From Betaproteobacteria bacterium (lineage in GTDB: Bacteria; Pseudomonadota; Gammaproteobacteria; Burkholderiales; CAIKXV01), in the NCBI GenBank assembly GCA_021298815.1, contig JAJTHE010000023.1:17108-81107 (forward strand): a DNA stretch of 64,000 bases, given 5' to 3'. Each line of letters begins with the position of its first letter. The first letter of the stretch is position 1. This document shows, in pieces, positions 34,139 through 43,238 of this stretch. The translations under genes and the position numbers were made by a program. The notes beneath the pieces are model-generated. The model was given only the letters and a program-made list of their open reading frames with translations, ran no database searches and was not told the origin of the DNA.

Positions 34139-35845
34139 TCAGTCGGCCCACTGCGACGACACGCGCATCGCCTCGTCGACCGTGGTGCGCCCGGCGGCCA
34201 CCAGCATCGCCCCGTGGTGGCGCAGCGTGCGCCCGCCCATCTGTTCGTTGCCCACGCGCACGAAGGTCGCCGGGTCGGCGTGGTTGGCCGCCTCGACCAC
34301 CGGGCGGGTCATCTCGAGCATCTCGTAGACGCCGGAGCGGCCGAGGAAGCCGGTGCCGTTGCAGTGCGAGCAGCCGCGTCCGCGCAGGTAGGTGCCGCGC
34401 TCGGCCGCATCGCCGAGCGACAGCGCGAGCCATTCGCGTTCGGCCGGCGTCAGGTCGTACGGCGCCGCACAGCTCTCGCAGACCACCCGAACCAGCCGTT
34501 GCGCGATCACCAGCTGCAGCGACAGCGCGACCATGTAGCGCGGCGCGCCCATGTCGAGCAGGCGGATCGGCGTCGACACCGCGTCGTTGGTGTGCAGCGT
34601 CGAGAACACCAGGTGGCCGGTCAGCGCCGCGCGCAGCCCGGTCTCGACCGTGGCCTGGTCGCGCATCTCGCCGACCAGGATCACGTCCGGGTCCTGGCGC
34701 AGGGCGGCGCGCAGCACGCGGTCGAACGACAGGTCGATCTTGTCCTGCACCTGCACCTGGTTGATGCCTGGTATGCGGTACTCGACCGGGTCCTCCACCG
34801 TGATGATCTTGCGCGCCGGCGTGTTGATCTCGGACAGCGCGGAATAGAGCGTGGTGGTCTTGCCGCTGCCGGTGGGCCCGGTGACCAGCACCATGCCGCT
34901 CGGACGGTGCAGCACGTTCTTCAGCTTGGTCAGCATGTCCGTCGGCATGCCGATGTGGTCGAGCCCGAGCAGCCCGCTCGCCTGGGTCAGCAGGCGCATC
35001 ACGACCGATTCGCCGTGCTGCGTGGGCATCGTCGACATCCGCACGTCGATGCTGTAGGTGCGCACCTTCACGTTGAAGCGGCCGTCCTGCGGCAGGCGCT
35101 TCTCCGAGATGTCCAGGCCGGCCATCAGCTTCAGGCGCAGCACCAGCGCCGAGGCGATGCGCAGGTCCGACTCGGTCTGCAGGTGCAGCACGCCGTCGAT
35201 CCGGAAGCGGATCTGCAGCCGCGATTCCATCGGCTCGATGTGGATGTCCGAGGCTCGCACCGATACCGCGTCCTCGAACACCGACTGCAGCAGCTTGGCG
35301 ACCGGTGCTTCTTCCACCGACAGCGTGGTGCCCAGCGTGCCGAAGTCCACCGCGGGCGCATCGGCCAGTTCGTTCTGCAACTCCTGCGCGAGACCGCTGA
35401 TCTCGTGGGTGCGCCGGTAGAGCCGGTCGATCACCTGCAGCAGCACGGTCTCGCCGACCACGGCCAGCGAGATGTCGCGCTTCAGCAGCCGCGTCATCTC
35501 GTCGTAGGCATTGAGGTCTGTCGGGTCGGTCATGCCGACGCGCAACGCGCTGCCGAGGTCCTCGAGCACGATCGCGCGGAAGCGACGCGCGATCGTCTCG
35601 GGCAGCAGGTTGACGAGTTCGCCGCGGGTGTCGAACACCTTCAGGTTGACGTAGGGCACCTTCAGCTGGCGCGCCAGCGCCGAGGCGATCTCGTCTTCGG
35701 TGACGAAGCCGCCCTCGACGAACACCCGCCCCAACCGGCGTCCGGTCTTCTTCTGCTGTTCGAGCGCGGCCAGCAGCTGGGCCTCGGTCAGCAGGTTCTG
35801 CTGGACCAGGATCTCCCCGAGGCGGACCTTTTCCGGACGTGGCAT
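34139..35845 (-). CDS. mshE: MshE-like pilus extension ATPase with c-di-GMP-binding N-domain
   Basis: A 568-residue ATPase. The N-terminal MshEN domain shows both 24-residue motifs: RLGEILVQQNLLTEAQLLAALEQQ broken here as RLG-LL-LLAALEQQ (residues about 7-31), and RLGRVFVEGGFVTEDEIASALARQ as RLG-FV-IASALARQ (about 37-60). In Vibrio MshE these bind cyclic di-GMP. Walker A is GPTGSGKTTT near residue 325, an Asp-box is VILVGEMRDQATVETGLRAALTGHLVFSTLHTND, and a zinc tetracysteine set is CESC...CSHC. It heads the leftward msh operon and should respond to c-di-GMP. Confidence 0.9.
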   Translation of the reverse strand: MPRPEKVRLGEILVQQNLLTEAQLLAALEQQKKTGRRLGRVFVEGGFVTEDEIASALARQLKVPYVNLKVFDTRGELVNLLPETIARRFRAIVLEDLGSALRVGMTDPTDLNAYDEMTRLLKRDISLAVVGETVLLQVIDRLYRRTHEISGLAQELQNELADAPAVDFGTLGTTLSVEEAPVAKLLQSVFEDAVSVRASDIHIEPMESRLQIRFRIDGVLHLQTESDLRIASALVLRLKLMAGLDISEKRLPQDGRFNVKVRTYSIDVRMSTMPTQHGESVVMRLLTQASGLLGLDHIGMPTDMLTKLKNVLHRPSGMVLVTGPTGSGKTTTLYSALSEINTPARKIITVEDPVEYRIPGINQVQVQDKIDLSFDRVLRAALRQDPDVILVGEMRDQATVETGLRAALTGHLVFSTLHTNDAVSTPIRLLDMGAPRYMVALSLQLVIAQRLVRVVCESCAAPYDLTPAEREWLALSLGDAAERGTYLRGRGCSHCNGTGFLGRSGVYEMLEMTRPVVEAANHADPATFVRVGNEQMGGRTLRHHGAMLVAAGRTTVDEAMRVSSQWAD

Positions 35846-36036
35846 CTACGGCTTCCAGGGGCCGCGCCCTCGGCGCTGGCCGGGACGACGACGGTGGCGG
35901 GCAGGGCCCGCCGGGTTGAAGGGTGAACCTCGATAACGACCGGGCCGACGACGACTTTAGCGGTCCGCCTGCGGCTGCGGTAGTGCCCGCCTTCGCTGCG
36001 CCCTCGCATCGGCGGGCTGCCGGTACCATCGGGGAC

Positions 36037-36501
36037 ATGTTCGACATCGTCCTGGTCCACCCCGAGATCGCGCCCAACACCGGCAACGTGATCCGCCTCG
36101 CGGCCAACACCGGCTGCCGGCTGCACCTGGTCGAGCCGATGGGGTTCGTGATGACCGACAAGGGGTTGAAGCGGGCGGGACTGGACTACCACGAGCATGC
36201 GAGCGTCCGTCGGCATGCCGACTGGGAGGCGTGCGTCGAGACACTCGCCGGCGCGCGCCTGTTCGCCGTGACCACCCGCGGCGCGACCCGCTACAGCGAC
36301 ATCGCATTCCGCCCGGGCGATGCCTTCGTGTTCGGGGCTGAAAGCCGGGGGCTGCCGGACGCGGTGCTGCAGGGCTTCGCGCCGGGGGCCCGCCTGCGCC
36401 TGCCGATGCGGCCTGCATCGCGCAGCCTGAACCTCGGCAACTCGGTGGCGGCGGTGGTGTTCGAGGCCTGGCGGCAGCAGGGGTTCGACGGCGGGGTGTG
36501 A
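36037..36501 (+). CDS. trmL: tRNA (cytidine/uridine-34-2'-O)-methyltransferase
   Basis: A 154-residue SPOUT methyltransferase. The ATG at 36037 gives MFDIVLVHPEIAPNTGNVIRLAANTGCRLHLVEPMGF, the family N-terminus. Later blocks are DAFVFGAESRGLP (knot loop) and LRLPMRPASRSLNLGNSVAAVVFEAWRQ. TrmL methylates the wobble ribose of leucine tRNAs. It is divergent from the msh operon (191-base gap). Confidence 0.93.
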   Translation: MFDIVLVHPEIAPNTGNVIRLAANTGCRLHLVEPMGFVMTDKGLKRAGLDYHEHASVRRHADWEACVETLAGARLFAVTTRGATRYSDIAFRPGDAFVFGAESRGLPDAVLQGFAPGARLRLPMRPASRSLNLGNSVAAVVFEAWRQQGFDGGV

Positions 36502-36523
36502 TCGGGCGTGGGCGGGCGGCGTG

Positions 36524-37855
36524 CTACCTCGGGTAGATCCGCGACGCCAGCGGCCGCGGCTTGTAGTCTGGCAGGAACCGGCACTCGGCCGCCTGCGCGC
36601 CGCGCAGTTCGCGGCAGCGTGCCGTGATCCCCGCCGGCGTGGGCTTGCGGCCCTTCTCGACCCAGTCGAGCACCGCTTCGAACAGCGGCGGGTAGAACGC
36701 ATCGCCCCAGTAGCTGTGCTCGCTCGAATCGACGAATACCTGCACCAGCCGGTCGCCGTTGCCGGCGGCCACCATGCGCTCGCGCAGGGTGTCGGTGCCC
36801 TCGACGAACACCGTCGCGTCGCCGATGCCGTGTGCATTCACCACCGGCACGCGGAAGCGTCCCGCATGGTCGACGTCCGCGGCGAAGCGGGCCCGGGCGG
36901 CAGGGTCGGGGCGGAAGCGCGGCACGCCGGCATTGAGCGCCGCGTCGTCGCTGGAGCCCACGTAGCGCACCGCGTCGTTGCCGAACGGGCTGGCACCGCC
37001 GTTCTTCTCGACCACGTCGCGCAGCGTGAACGTGCCCCAGTTCAGGTGCCCGACCACCGACGACTCTGGGATCTTCAGGACGTCGACGATGGTGCGCAGT
37101 TTCGCGGCCTGCTCGGCCGTGCGCTTCGCCGCGGGTCGGCCGGTGCCGAGGCACTCGTCCGCGCGCTTCGCGACTTCGGCGCCGGTCATCTTCGCGCCGG
37201 CGGGCAGGCCGATCGACAACGGGTACTGCGGCTCGTCCGGCCGCGGGTGGTTGTGGCACAGGTACTGGTAGATCGCGCGCAGGTCGAGCCGGAAGTCGTA
37301 GGTGGCTGGACCTGCGACCACGCCGCTGGTGAGCAGGATGCCTTCCCACGAGCGCGGGAACAGTTCCGCCGCGCGGGTGGCCACCATCGCCCCCCACGAC
37401 TGGCCGTGCAGCAGCGTGCGCCGCGGCGTGGCGACATGCTCGACGAAGATCCGGCGCACCCGCTCGGTGTCCTCGGCGGCCGTGGTGACCGCGAAGCCAC
37501 CCTGGCGGAACACCGAGCCGGCCCAGGCATGGCCTTCGCGCACGGTGATCGCCCAGCGCGCGATGTCCTCGTCGGCGCGCGTGCGCTGCGGTGGACCCAG
37601 CGAGGGCCCGCCGTGCGCATGCACCACCAGCACGCCGCTCCACTTCGCCGGCATCACGATCAGGTAGTGGGAATCGGCGGAATCCTGGCCACGCAGGCAG
37701 CGTGCGCCTTCGGGCACGCCGGCCGGGCAGACTTCCGCGCGTGGCGGGGCTTCGGGCGGAAAGGTGGGGGTGGTGACGCAGCCGGCGAGCAGGGCGAGAC
37801 CCGCCAGCGACAGCACGGATCGCAGCGGCAGCGAGGGGAGGGCGGAGGTGGGCAT
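36524..37855 (-). CDS. Lipoprotein alpha/beta hydrolase
   Basis: A 443-residue exported hydrolase with lipoprotein signal LAGLALLAGC. Core elements: GVLVVHAHGGPSL (oxyanion region), the nucleophile elbow HGQSWGAMVATRAAELF, VVNAHGIGDATVFVEGTD (acid loop) and SSEHSYWGDAF (catalytic His region). Cysteines occur in CLRGQDS, QYLCHNH and ADECLGTG. The substrate is unknown. Similar surface hydrolases act on esters or peptides. Confidence 0.8.
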   Translation of the reverse strand: MPTSALPSLPLRSVLSLAGLALLAGCVTTPTFPPEAPPRAEVCPAGVPEGARCLRGQDSADSHYLIVMPAKWSGVLVVHAHGGPSLGPPQRTRADEDIARWAITVREGHAWAGSVFRQGGFAVTTAAEDTERVRRIFVEHVATPRRTLLHGQSWGAMVATRAAELFPRSWEGILLTSGVVAGPATYDFRLDLRAIYQYLCHNHPRPDEPQYPLSIGLPAGAKMTGAEVAKRADECLGTGRPAAKRTAEQAAKLRTIVDVLKIPESSVVGHLNWGTFTLRDVVEKNGGASPFGNDAVRYVGSSDDAALNAGVPRFRPDPAARARFAADVDHAGRFRVPVVNAHGIGDATVFVEGTDTLRERMVAAGNGDRLVQVFVDSSEHSYWGDAFYPPLFEAVLDWVEKGRKPTPAGITARCRELRGAQAAECRFLPDYKPRPLASRIYPR

Positions 37856-37976
37856 TGTCAGAGGGGCGCAGGCCGGCGGATCGGTGGACGCGTGAGGATT
37901 GCCGTGCGGGACCGTGGTGTCAACCCGGCCGAGCCCTGACGGTCGATGCCGATGCGGTCACCGAGGCGGTGATACG

Positions 37977-38303
37977 TCAGGCCTCTGGCGCGCTCGAGAA
38001 GTCTTCCCGCAAGCGCGAGATCCGATGCACGCGCTCGTGAAGAATGGTCACGATGCCGATATCGCCGTTGGCCAGGCGCCGCCGATACACGAAGTGCCGT
38101 CCGTAGCGAAAGAAGAAGCCTTCGACGCCGAACTCGGCCGGCACTGGTCTGGACGCCACCCCATGTGTGTCGATGCGTTCGAACGCGTCGAAAAGCCCGA
38201 TGAAGTAGTACGTGGCTTGCGCTTCAACCGAGGGCTCGCGAGTGTAGCGGTAGATCTCGTCCAGGCGCCGGGACGCCGACTCCTGAATCCGAACCGCAGG
38301 CAT
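37977..38303 (-). CDS. ParE-family toxin
   Basis: A 108-residue RelE/ParE-superfamily protein: VRIQESASRRLDEIYRYTREPS at the N-terminus, then FFFRYGRHFVYRRRLANGDIGIVTILHERVHRISRL. The fold signature (Y-R-Y-x(n)-F-V-Y-R) is clear. ParE toxins inhibit gyrase. Its partner seems decayed: the antitoxin relic just upstream keeps only a C-terminal piece, and its stop ends six bases before this ATG. The toxin reading frame itself is complete, so the toxin is either silent, mild or neutralised elsewhere. Confidence 0.8.
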   Translation of the reverse strand: MPAVRIQESASRRLDEIYRYTREPSVEAQATYYFIGLFDAFERIDTHGVASRPVPAEFGVEGFFFRYGRHFVYRRRLANGDIGIVTILHERVHRISRLREDFSSAPEA

Positions 38304-38306
38304 CGT

Positions 38307-38441
38307 TCAGGTGCCAGCCGCGTTCCGTGTAATCATATGCGCAGCAGTCAAGGGCCGATAAGCCGACTCGGGGGCAGCAAAGGCGTGAGCCAGGTTCGCC
38401 TTCAGCCGATCGAAGGCCTGCTGCGACGCGATACGGCAAGG
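38307..38441 (-). pseudogene. Remnant of the antitoxin gene of the ParE pair
   Basis: An open stretch of 44 codons, bounded upstream by an in-frame TGA (38444-38442) and ending at TGA six bases before parE. It reads SQQAFDRLKANLAHAFAA then PESAYRPLTAAHMITRN, like the C-terminal, toxin-binding end of small antitoxins. No start codon other than a late ATG is in frame, and the DNA-binding N-terminus is missing. The gpsA stop is only 80 bases beyond. Confidence 0.4.
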
Positions 38442-38524
38442 TCACCCGTGATGGTCGTCCACGGGCATGGTGCACCAGCGTGGGCAGCCCGTCGACGCTG
38501 GCGGACAAGCGCTGGTCCTGGTCC

Positions 38525-39520
38525 CTACTCTGCCTCGGCGCGGGGATCCCGCCGCATCAGTCCGTCCACCGCTTCGGCCGGCTGCATGCGTCCGTCCAGC
38601 ACCCCGCACACCGCCTCGGTGATCGGCATCTCGACGCCGTTGTCGCCGGCAAGGGTCGACAGTGCGTGCGCGCTCGACACGCCCTCGGCGACATGGCCGA
38701 GCGTGCACAGGATCTCCGCCAGCGGTACCCCCTGTGCCAGCCGCAGGCCGACCTGCCGGTTGCGCGAGAGGTCGCCGGTGCAGGTGAGGATCAGGTCGCC
38801 GGCGCCGCTCAGGCCCATCAGGGTGTCGGGCCTGCCGCCGAGCTTCAGGCCGAGGCGGGTCAGTTCCGCCAGTCCGCGCGTGACCAGCGCCGCGCGCGCG
38901 TTAAGCCCGAGCGCCAGTCCGTCGCAGATGCCGGCGGCGATCGCCATCACGTTCTTCGCGGCGCCGCCGACCTCGACGCCGATCACGTCGGTCGACGAAT
39001 AGACGCGCAGCCGGTTGTTGTGCAGCGCATGCGCGGTGGCGCGGGCGAAGCCGGCATCGGTCGACGCGAGGGTCAGCGCAGCGGGCAGCCCGCGCGCGAT
39101 CTCGGCGGCGAAGCTGGGGCCGGACAGCACGCCGCTGGCGGCAGCGCCGGTGCGCACCCGGGCGATGATCCGGTGGGGCAGTTCGCCGGTGCTGGCGTCG
39201 AAGCCCTTGCAGGCCCAGACGAGCGGCTTTTCGCCGGCGCCGGGCACTTCCTCGACCCGCGCCAGCGTCGCCGCGAGCGCGCCGGTCGGCACTGCCGCGA
39301 CGATCAGCGCCGCGCCGGACAGGCAGCCTGCGAGGTCGGCATCGATGGCGATCGACGCCGGCAGCCGGTGGCCGGGCAGGTAGCGCAGGTTCTCCCGGTG
39401 GGTGCGCAGTTCACCCGCGAACGCGGCATCGCGCGTCCAGAGCGTGACTTCATGCTGCCCCGCGAACGTCGAGGCCAGCGCGCTCCCCCATGCGCCGGCG
39501 CCGAGCACGGCGATGTTCAC
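38525..39520 (-). CDS. gpsA: NAD(P)-dependent glycerol-3-phosphate dehydrogenase
   Basis: A 331-residue enzyme making glycerol-3-phosphate for phospholipids. GTG start overlapping the SH3-gene stop (GTGA). Motifs: NIAVLGAGAWGSALA (Rossmann GxGxWG), GVLSGPSFAAEIARGLP, SSTDVIGVEVGGAAKNVMAIAAGICDGL (catalytic Lys in AAKN) and MGLSGAGDLILTCTGDLSRNRQVG. Full length. It is at the 3' end of a leftward run that includes secB and grxC. Confidence 0.95.
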   Translation of the reverse strand: MNIAVLGAGAWGSALASTFAGQHEVTLWTRDAAFAGELRTHRENLRYLPGHRLPASIAIDADLAGCLSGAALIVAAVPTGALAATLARVEEVPGAGEKPLVWACKGFDASTGELPHRIIARVRTGAAASGVLSGPSFAAEIARGLPAALTLASTDAGFARATAHALHNNRLRVYSSTDVIGVEVGGAAKNVMAIAAGICDGLALGLNARAALVTRGLAELTRLGLKLGGRPDTLMGLSGAGDLILTCTGDLSRNRQVGLRLAQGVPLAEILCTLGHVAEGVSSAHALSTLAGDNGVEMPITEAVCGVLDGRMQPAEAVDGLMRRDPRAEAE

Positions 39521-40002
39521 AAGCCGAAGACCTGGTTCACGTGGATGAATCCGGTCGCCCCGTCGCGATGGCGCACCCGGACCCATTCGCCGACTGGCGG
39601 TTCCACCATGTCGAGCACCACGTCGCGCCCGAGCCGCAGCACGACGGCACCCCGTTCGGACGGACTGTCGCGCATCGTCCCGGTCGCTGCCCGGACCAGG
39701 ACGGTGCGTGCCGACGACAGCGCACGGTTCTCGACCCAGGACAGTTCGCCGGTGGCGTCGCGTACCTTGGTCCAGCCCTCGATCGAGACCGAGACCTGCA
39801 CCGGGTAGCCGCGGCCCAGAATCCACAGCCGTTTCGCCTTGACCGACGGTGCGTCGTAGAGGATCGCCGCCGCCTCGCCGATCGAACGGTACTCCTGGGC
39901 GTCGGCCGGCACCGGGAGTGCCGTGGCGAGGGCCGCCAGGCAGGCTGCCATCGCGGCCTGCCCGGTTCGGCGCAGCCTCGTCGCGCGCGGTCGCGGGATC
40001 AT
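39517..40002 (-). CDS. Exported bacterial SH3-domain protein
   Basis: A 161-residue protein with signal peptide (QAAMAACLAALATALPVPADAQ), followed by EYRSIGEAAAILYDAPSVKAKRLWILGRGYPVQVSVSIEGWTKVRDATGELSWVENRAL, and a second SH3-type unit TVLVRAATGTMRDSPSERGAVVLRL...GEWVRVRHRDGATGFIHVNQVFGL. Such SH3 genes are conserved beside gpsA in betaproteobacteria. A cell-wall role is inferred, the ligand unknown. Confidence 0.85.
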   Translation of the reverse strand: MIPRPRATRLRRTGQAAMAACLAALATALPVPADAQEYRSIGEAAAILYDAPSVKAKRLWILGRGYPVQVSVSIEGWTKVRDATGELSWVENRALSSARTVLVRAATGTMRDSPSERGAVVLRLGRDVVLDMVEPPVGEWVRVRHRDGATGFIHVNQVFGL

Positions 40003-40030
40003 GCCTGCCGCTGCCGTGGAGCGCAGCCGG

Positions 40031-40510
40031 TCAGTGCTTCTGGCCGTCCGCGCCGGCCGGGGCGGCGGCGGCCTGGGCCTGCTGCTGGTACAGCATCTCG
40101 AAGTTGATCGGCTGCAGCACGATCGGCATGAAGCCGGCGCGCACCGACACGTCCGAGACCACCTCCCGTGCATACGGATACAGCAGGTTCGGGCAGGTGA
40201 TGCCCAGCACCTGCGGGATCATCTCGGGCAGCACGCCCGAGATGCGGAAGATGCCGCCCTGCACGACCTCGATCAGGAACAGCGTCTTGTCGCCCATCTT
40301 CGCGGTCACCGTCACGGTCAGCGTCACATGGTACGCATCGTCGCGGATGTGCTTGCCGTCGGTGTGCAGGTTGAGGTCGACCGCCGGCTGTCCCTGCTCC
40401 ATGAAGATGTTCGGGGCGTTCGGGACCTCGAGGGAGAGGTCCTTGATGTAGAGCTTCTCGATCGCGAACTGGGGTTGCGTCGCGCCTGCTGCGGGTGTGG
40501 TTTCAGCCAT
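40031..40510 (-). CDS. secB: Protein-export chaperone SecB
   Basis: A 159-residue tetrameric chaperone delivering preproteins to SecA. The ATG at 40510 gives the family pattern FAIEKLYIKDLSLEVPNAPNIF, then YHVTLTVTVTAKMGDKTLFLIEVVQGGIFRISGVLPEMIPQVLGITCPNLLYPYAREVVSDVSVRAGFMPIVLQPINF. The C-terminus is Ala/Gln-rich and ends QKH. It is separated from grxC by an intergenic tract with a G-quadruplex motif. Confidence 0.96.
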   Translation of the reverse strand: MAETTPAAGATQPQFAIEKLYIKDLSLEVPNAPNIFMEQGQPAVDLNLHTDGKHIRDDAYHVTLTVTVTAKMGDKTLFLIEVVQGGIFRISGVLPEMIPQVLGITCPNLLYPYAREVVSDVSVRAGFMPIVLQPINFEMLYQQQAQAAAAPAGADGQKH

Positions 40511-40666
40511 GGTCGATCCGGTGGTGTGTTGCCGCGCATGCGGCGGGTATCTGGGTGGGGACTGGGTACGCACTGGTTGCGAGTGCCCTCGCATGTTACC
40601 GGAGCCGTGCGTCGGGCTCGTTGCAGCAGTTAACGGCGGGGCGGTGCAATCCGGTGCACCCGTGGC

Positions 40667-40697
40667 GGGGGGCGGGGGGCGGGGGGCGGGGGGCGGG
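40667..40697 (+). repeat. Tandem G6C tract: four G6 runs plus G3, G-quadruplex motif
   Basis: Runs of six G at 40667-40672, 40674-40679, 40681-40686 and 40688-40693, each separated by one C, then GGG at 40695-40697. It is a 7-base unit (GGGGGGC) repeated four times in the 206-base gap between the grxC stop and secB. The G-rich strand is the template strand for secB transcription. Such perfect repeats can also slip during replication. Confidence 0.85.
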
Positions 40698-40716
40698 CGG
40701 CGCTGCCGCGCGCCGG

Positions 40717-40977
40717 TCAGGCGCCGGCGAGCAGGGGATCGAGGCCGCCGGCACGGTCGAGGGCCGACAGGTCGTCGAAACCGCCGACATGGCGGTCCCC
40801 GATATAGATCTGCGGCACGGTGCGCCGGCCGGTGAGCTCGATCATCCGGTCGCGCACGGCGGGATCGGTGTCGATGCGGATCTTCTCGATCTCGGTGACG
40901 CCCTTCGAACGCAGCAGGCGCTCGGCCATCTGGCAATACGGGCAGACTCCGGTCGCGTACATCGTGATCTTCGGCAT
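40717..40977 (-). CDS. grxC: Glutaredoxin 3
   Basis: An 86-residue thioredoxin-fold protein with the active site GVCPYCQMAERLL (C-P-Y-C), RIDTDPAVRDRMIELTGRRTVPQIYIGDRHVGGFDDL (cis-Pro in TVPQ, glutathione-binding GGFDDL). It reduces disulphides using glutathione. It sits between the rhodanese gene and secB in the conserved order. Confidence 0.95.
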   Translation of the reverse strand: MPKITMYATGVCPYCQMAERLLRSKGVTEIEKIRIDTDPAVRDRMIELTGRRTVPQIYIGDRHVGGFDDLSALDRAGGLDPLLAGA

Positions 40978-41033
40978 TGGGGCGTCTCCTGTCCTGATGG
41001 GGGTGGCGTCGAGGGCGCGCGGCGCGGCGGGCG

Positions 41034-41465
41034 TCAGCCCTTCGTGCCCTTCTGGATCGGGAGGTTCGCCTGTTCCCACGCGGTCAGCCCGTCGCGCAGC
41101 TTGACCGCTTCGGTGAACCCGGCCTTGCGGAAGGCGTTGGTGGCCGAACCCGAGCGCTGTCCGTTGCGGCAGTGGACGATCACCGGCTTCGACTTGTACT
41201 TCTCGAATTCCTTCAGCCGTTCGGCGACCTGCGCGGCCGGCACGTTGCGCGCGTGCGGGATGTGCCCGGCCGCGAAATCGGCCGGATCGCGCACGTCGAT
41301 CAGCAGGGCGTCCTTGCGGTTGATCAGGTTGACGGCATCGGTCACCCCGACCTCGTTGGTTCCGTTCACCAGGCCCATGATCAGCGGCCAGGCGAGCAGA
41401 GAACCGCTGACCACCGCGACCGTCACCAGCAGGATGTTCTGCTGCAGGAAATCCCAGACACTCAC
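41034..41465 (-). CDS. Membrane-anchored rhodanese-like protein
   Basis: A 143-residue protein; the GTG at 41465 gives (M)SVWDFLQQNILLVTVAVVSGSLLAWPLIMG, a family-typical N-terminus with one membrane helix, so I prefer it over an ATG at 41504. The rhodanese domain (LLIDVRDPADFAAGHIPHARNVPAA, then VIVHCRNGQRSGSATNAFRKAGF) carries the catalytic Cys in HCRNGQRS. It handles sulfane sulphur; the substrate is unknown. It lies 56 bases before grxC. Confidence 0.88.
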   Translation of the reverse strand: MSVWDFLQQNILLVTVAVVSGSLLAWPLIMGLVNGTNEVGVTDAVNLINRKDALLIDVRDPADFAAGHIPHARNVPAAQVAERLKEFEKYKSKPVIVHCRNGQRSGSATNAFRKAGFTEAVKLRDGLTAWEQANLPIQKGTKG

Positions 41466-41550
41466 TCGGCTGCACTCCAGCGGTTGGCCAGTGACAAATG
41501 CCACGGGCCCGATATCGACGGGCGCGTATTATGAAGTAGGATCATCGTCC

Positions 41551-43197
<1,647 letters not shown>

Positions 43198-43238
43198 TCC
43201 GCCCGGTCCAATCGGCGTCGCGCTGCACGCGGCCGGCG

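Noticed and set aside
40667..40697. A CRISPR-like array
   Set aside because: A 7-base unit without spacers is a simple tandem repeat, not CRISPR.
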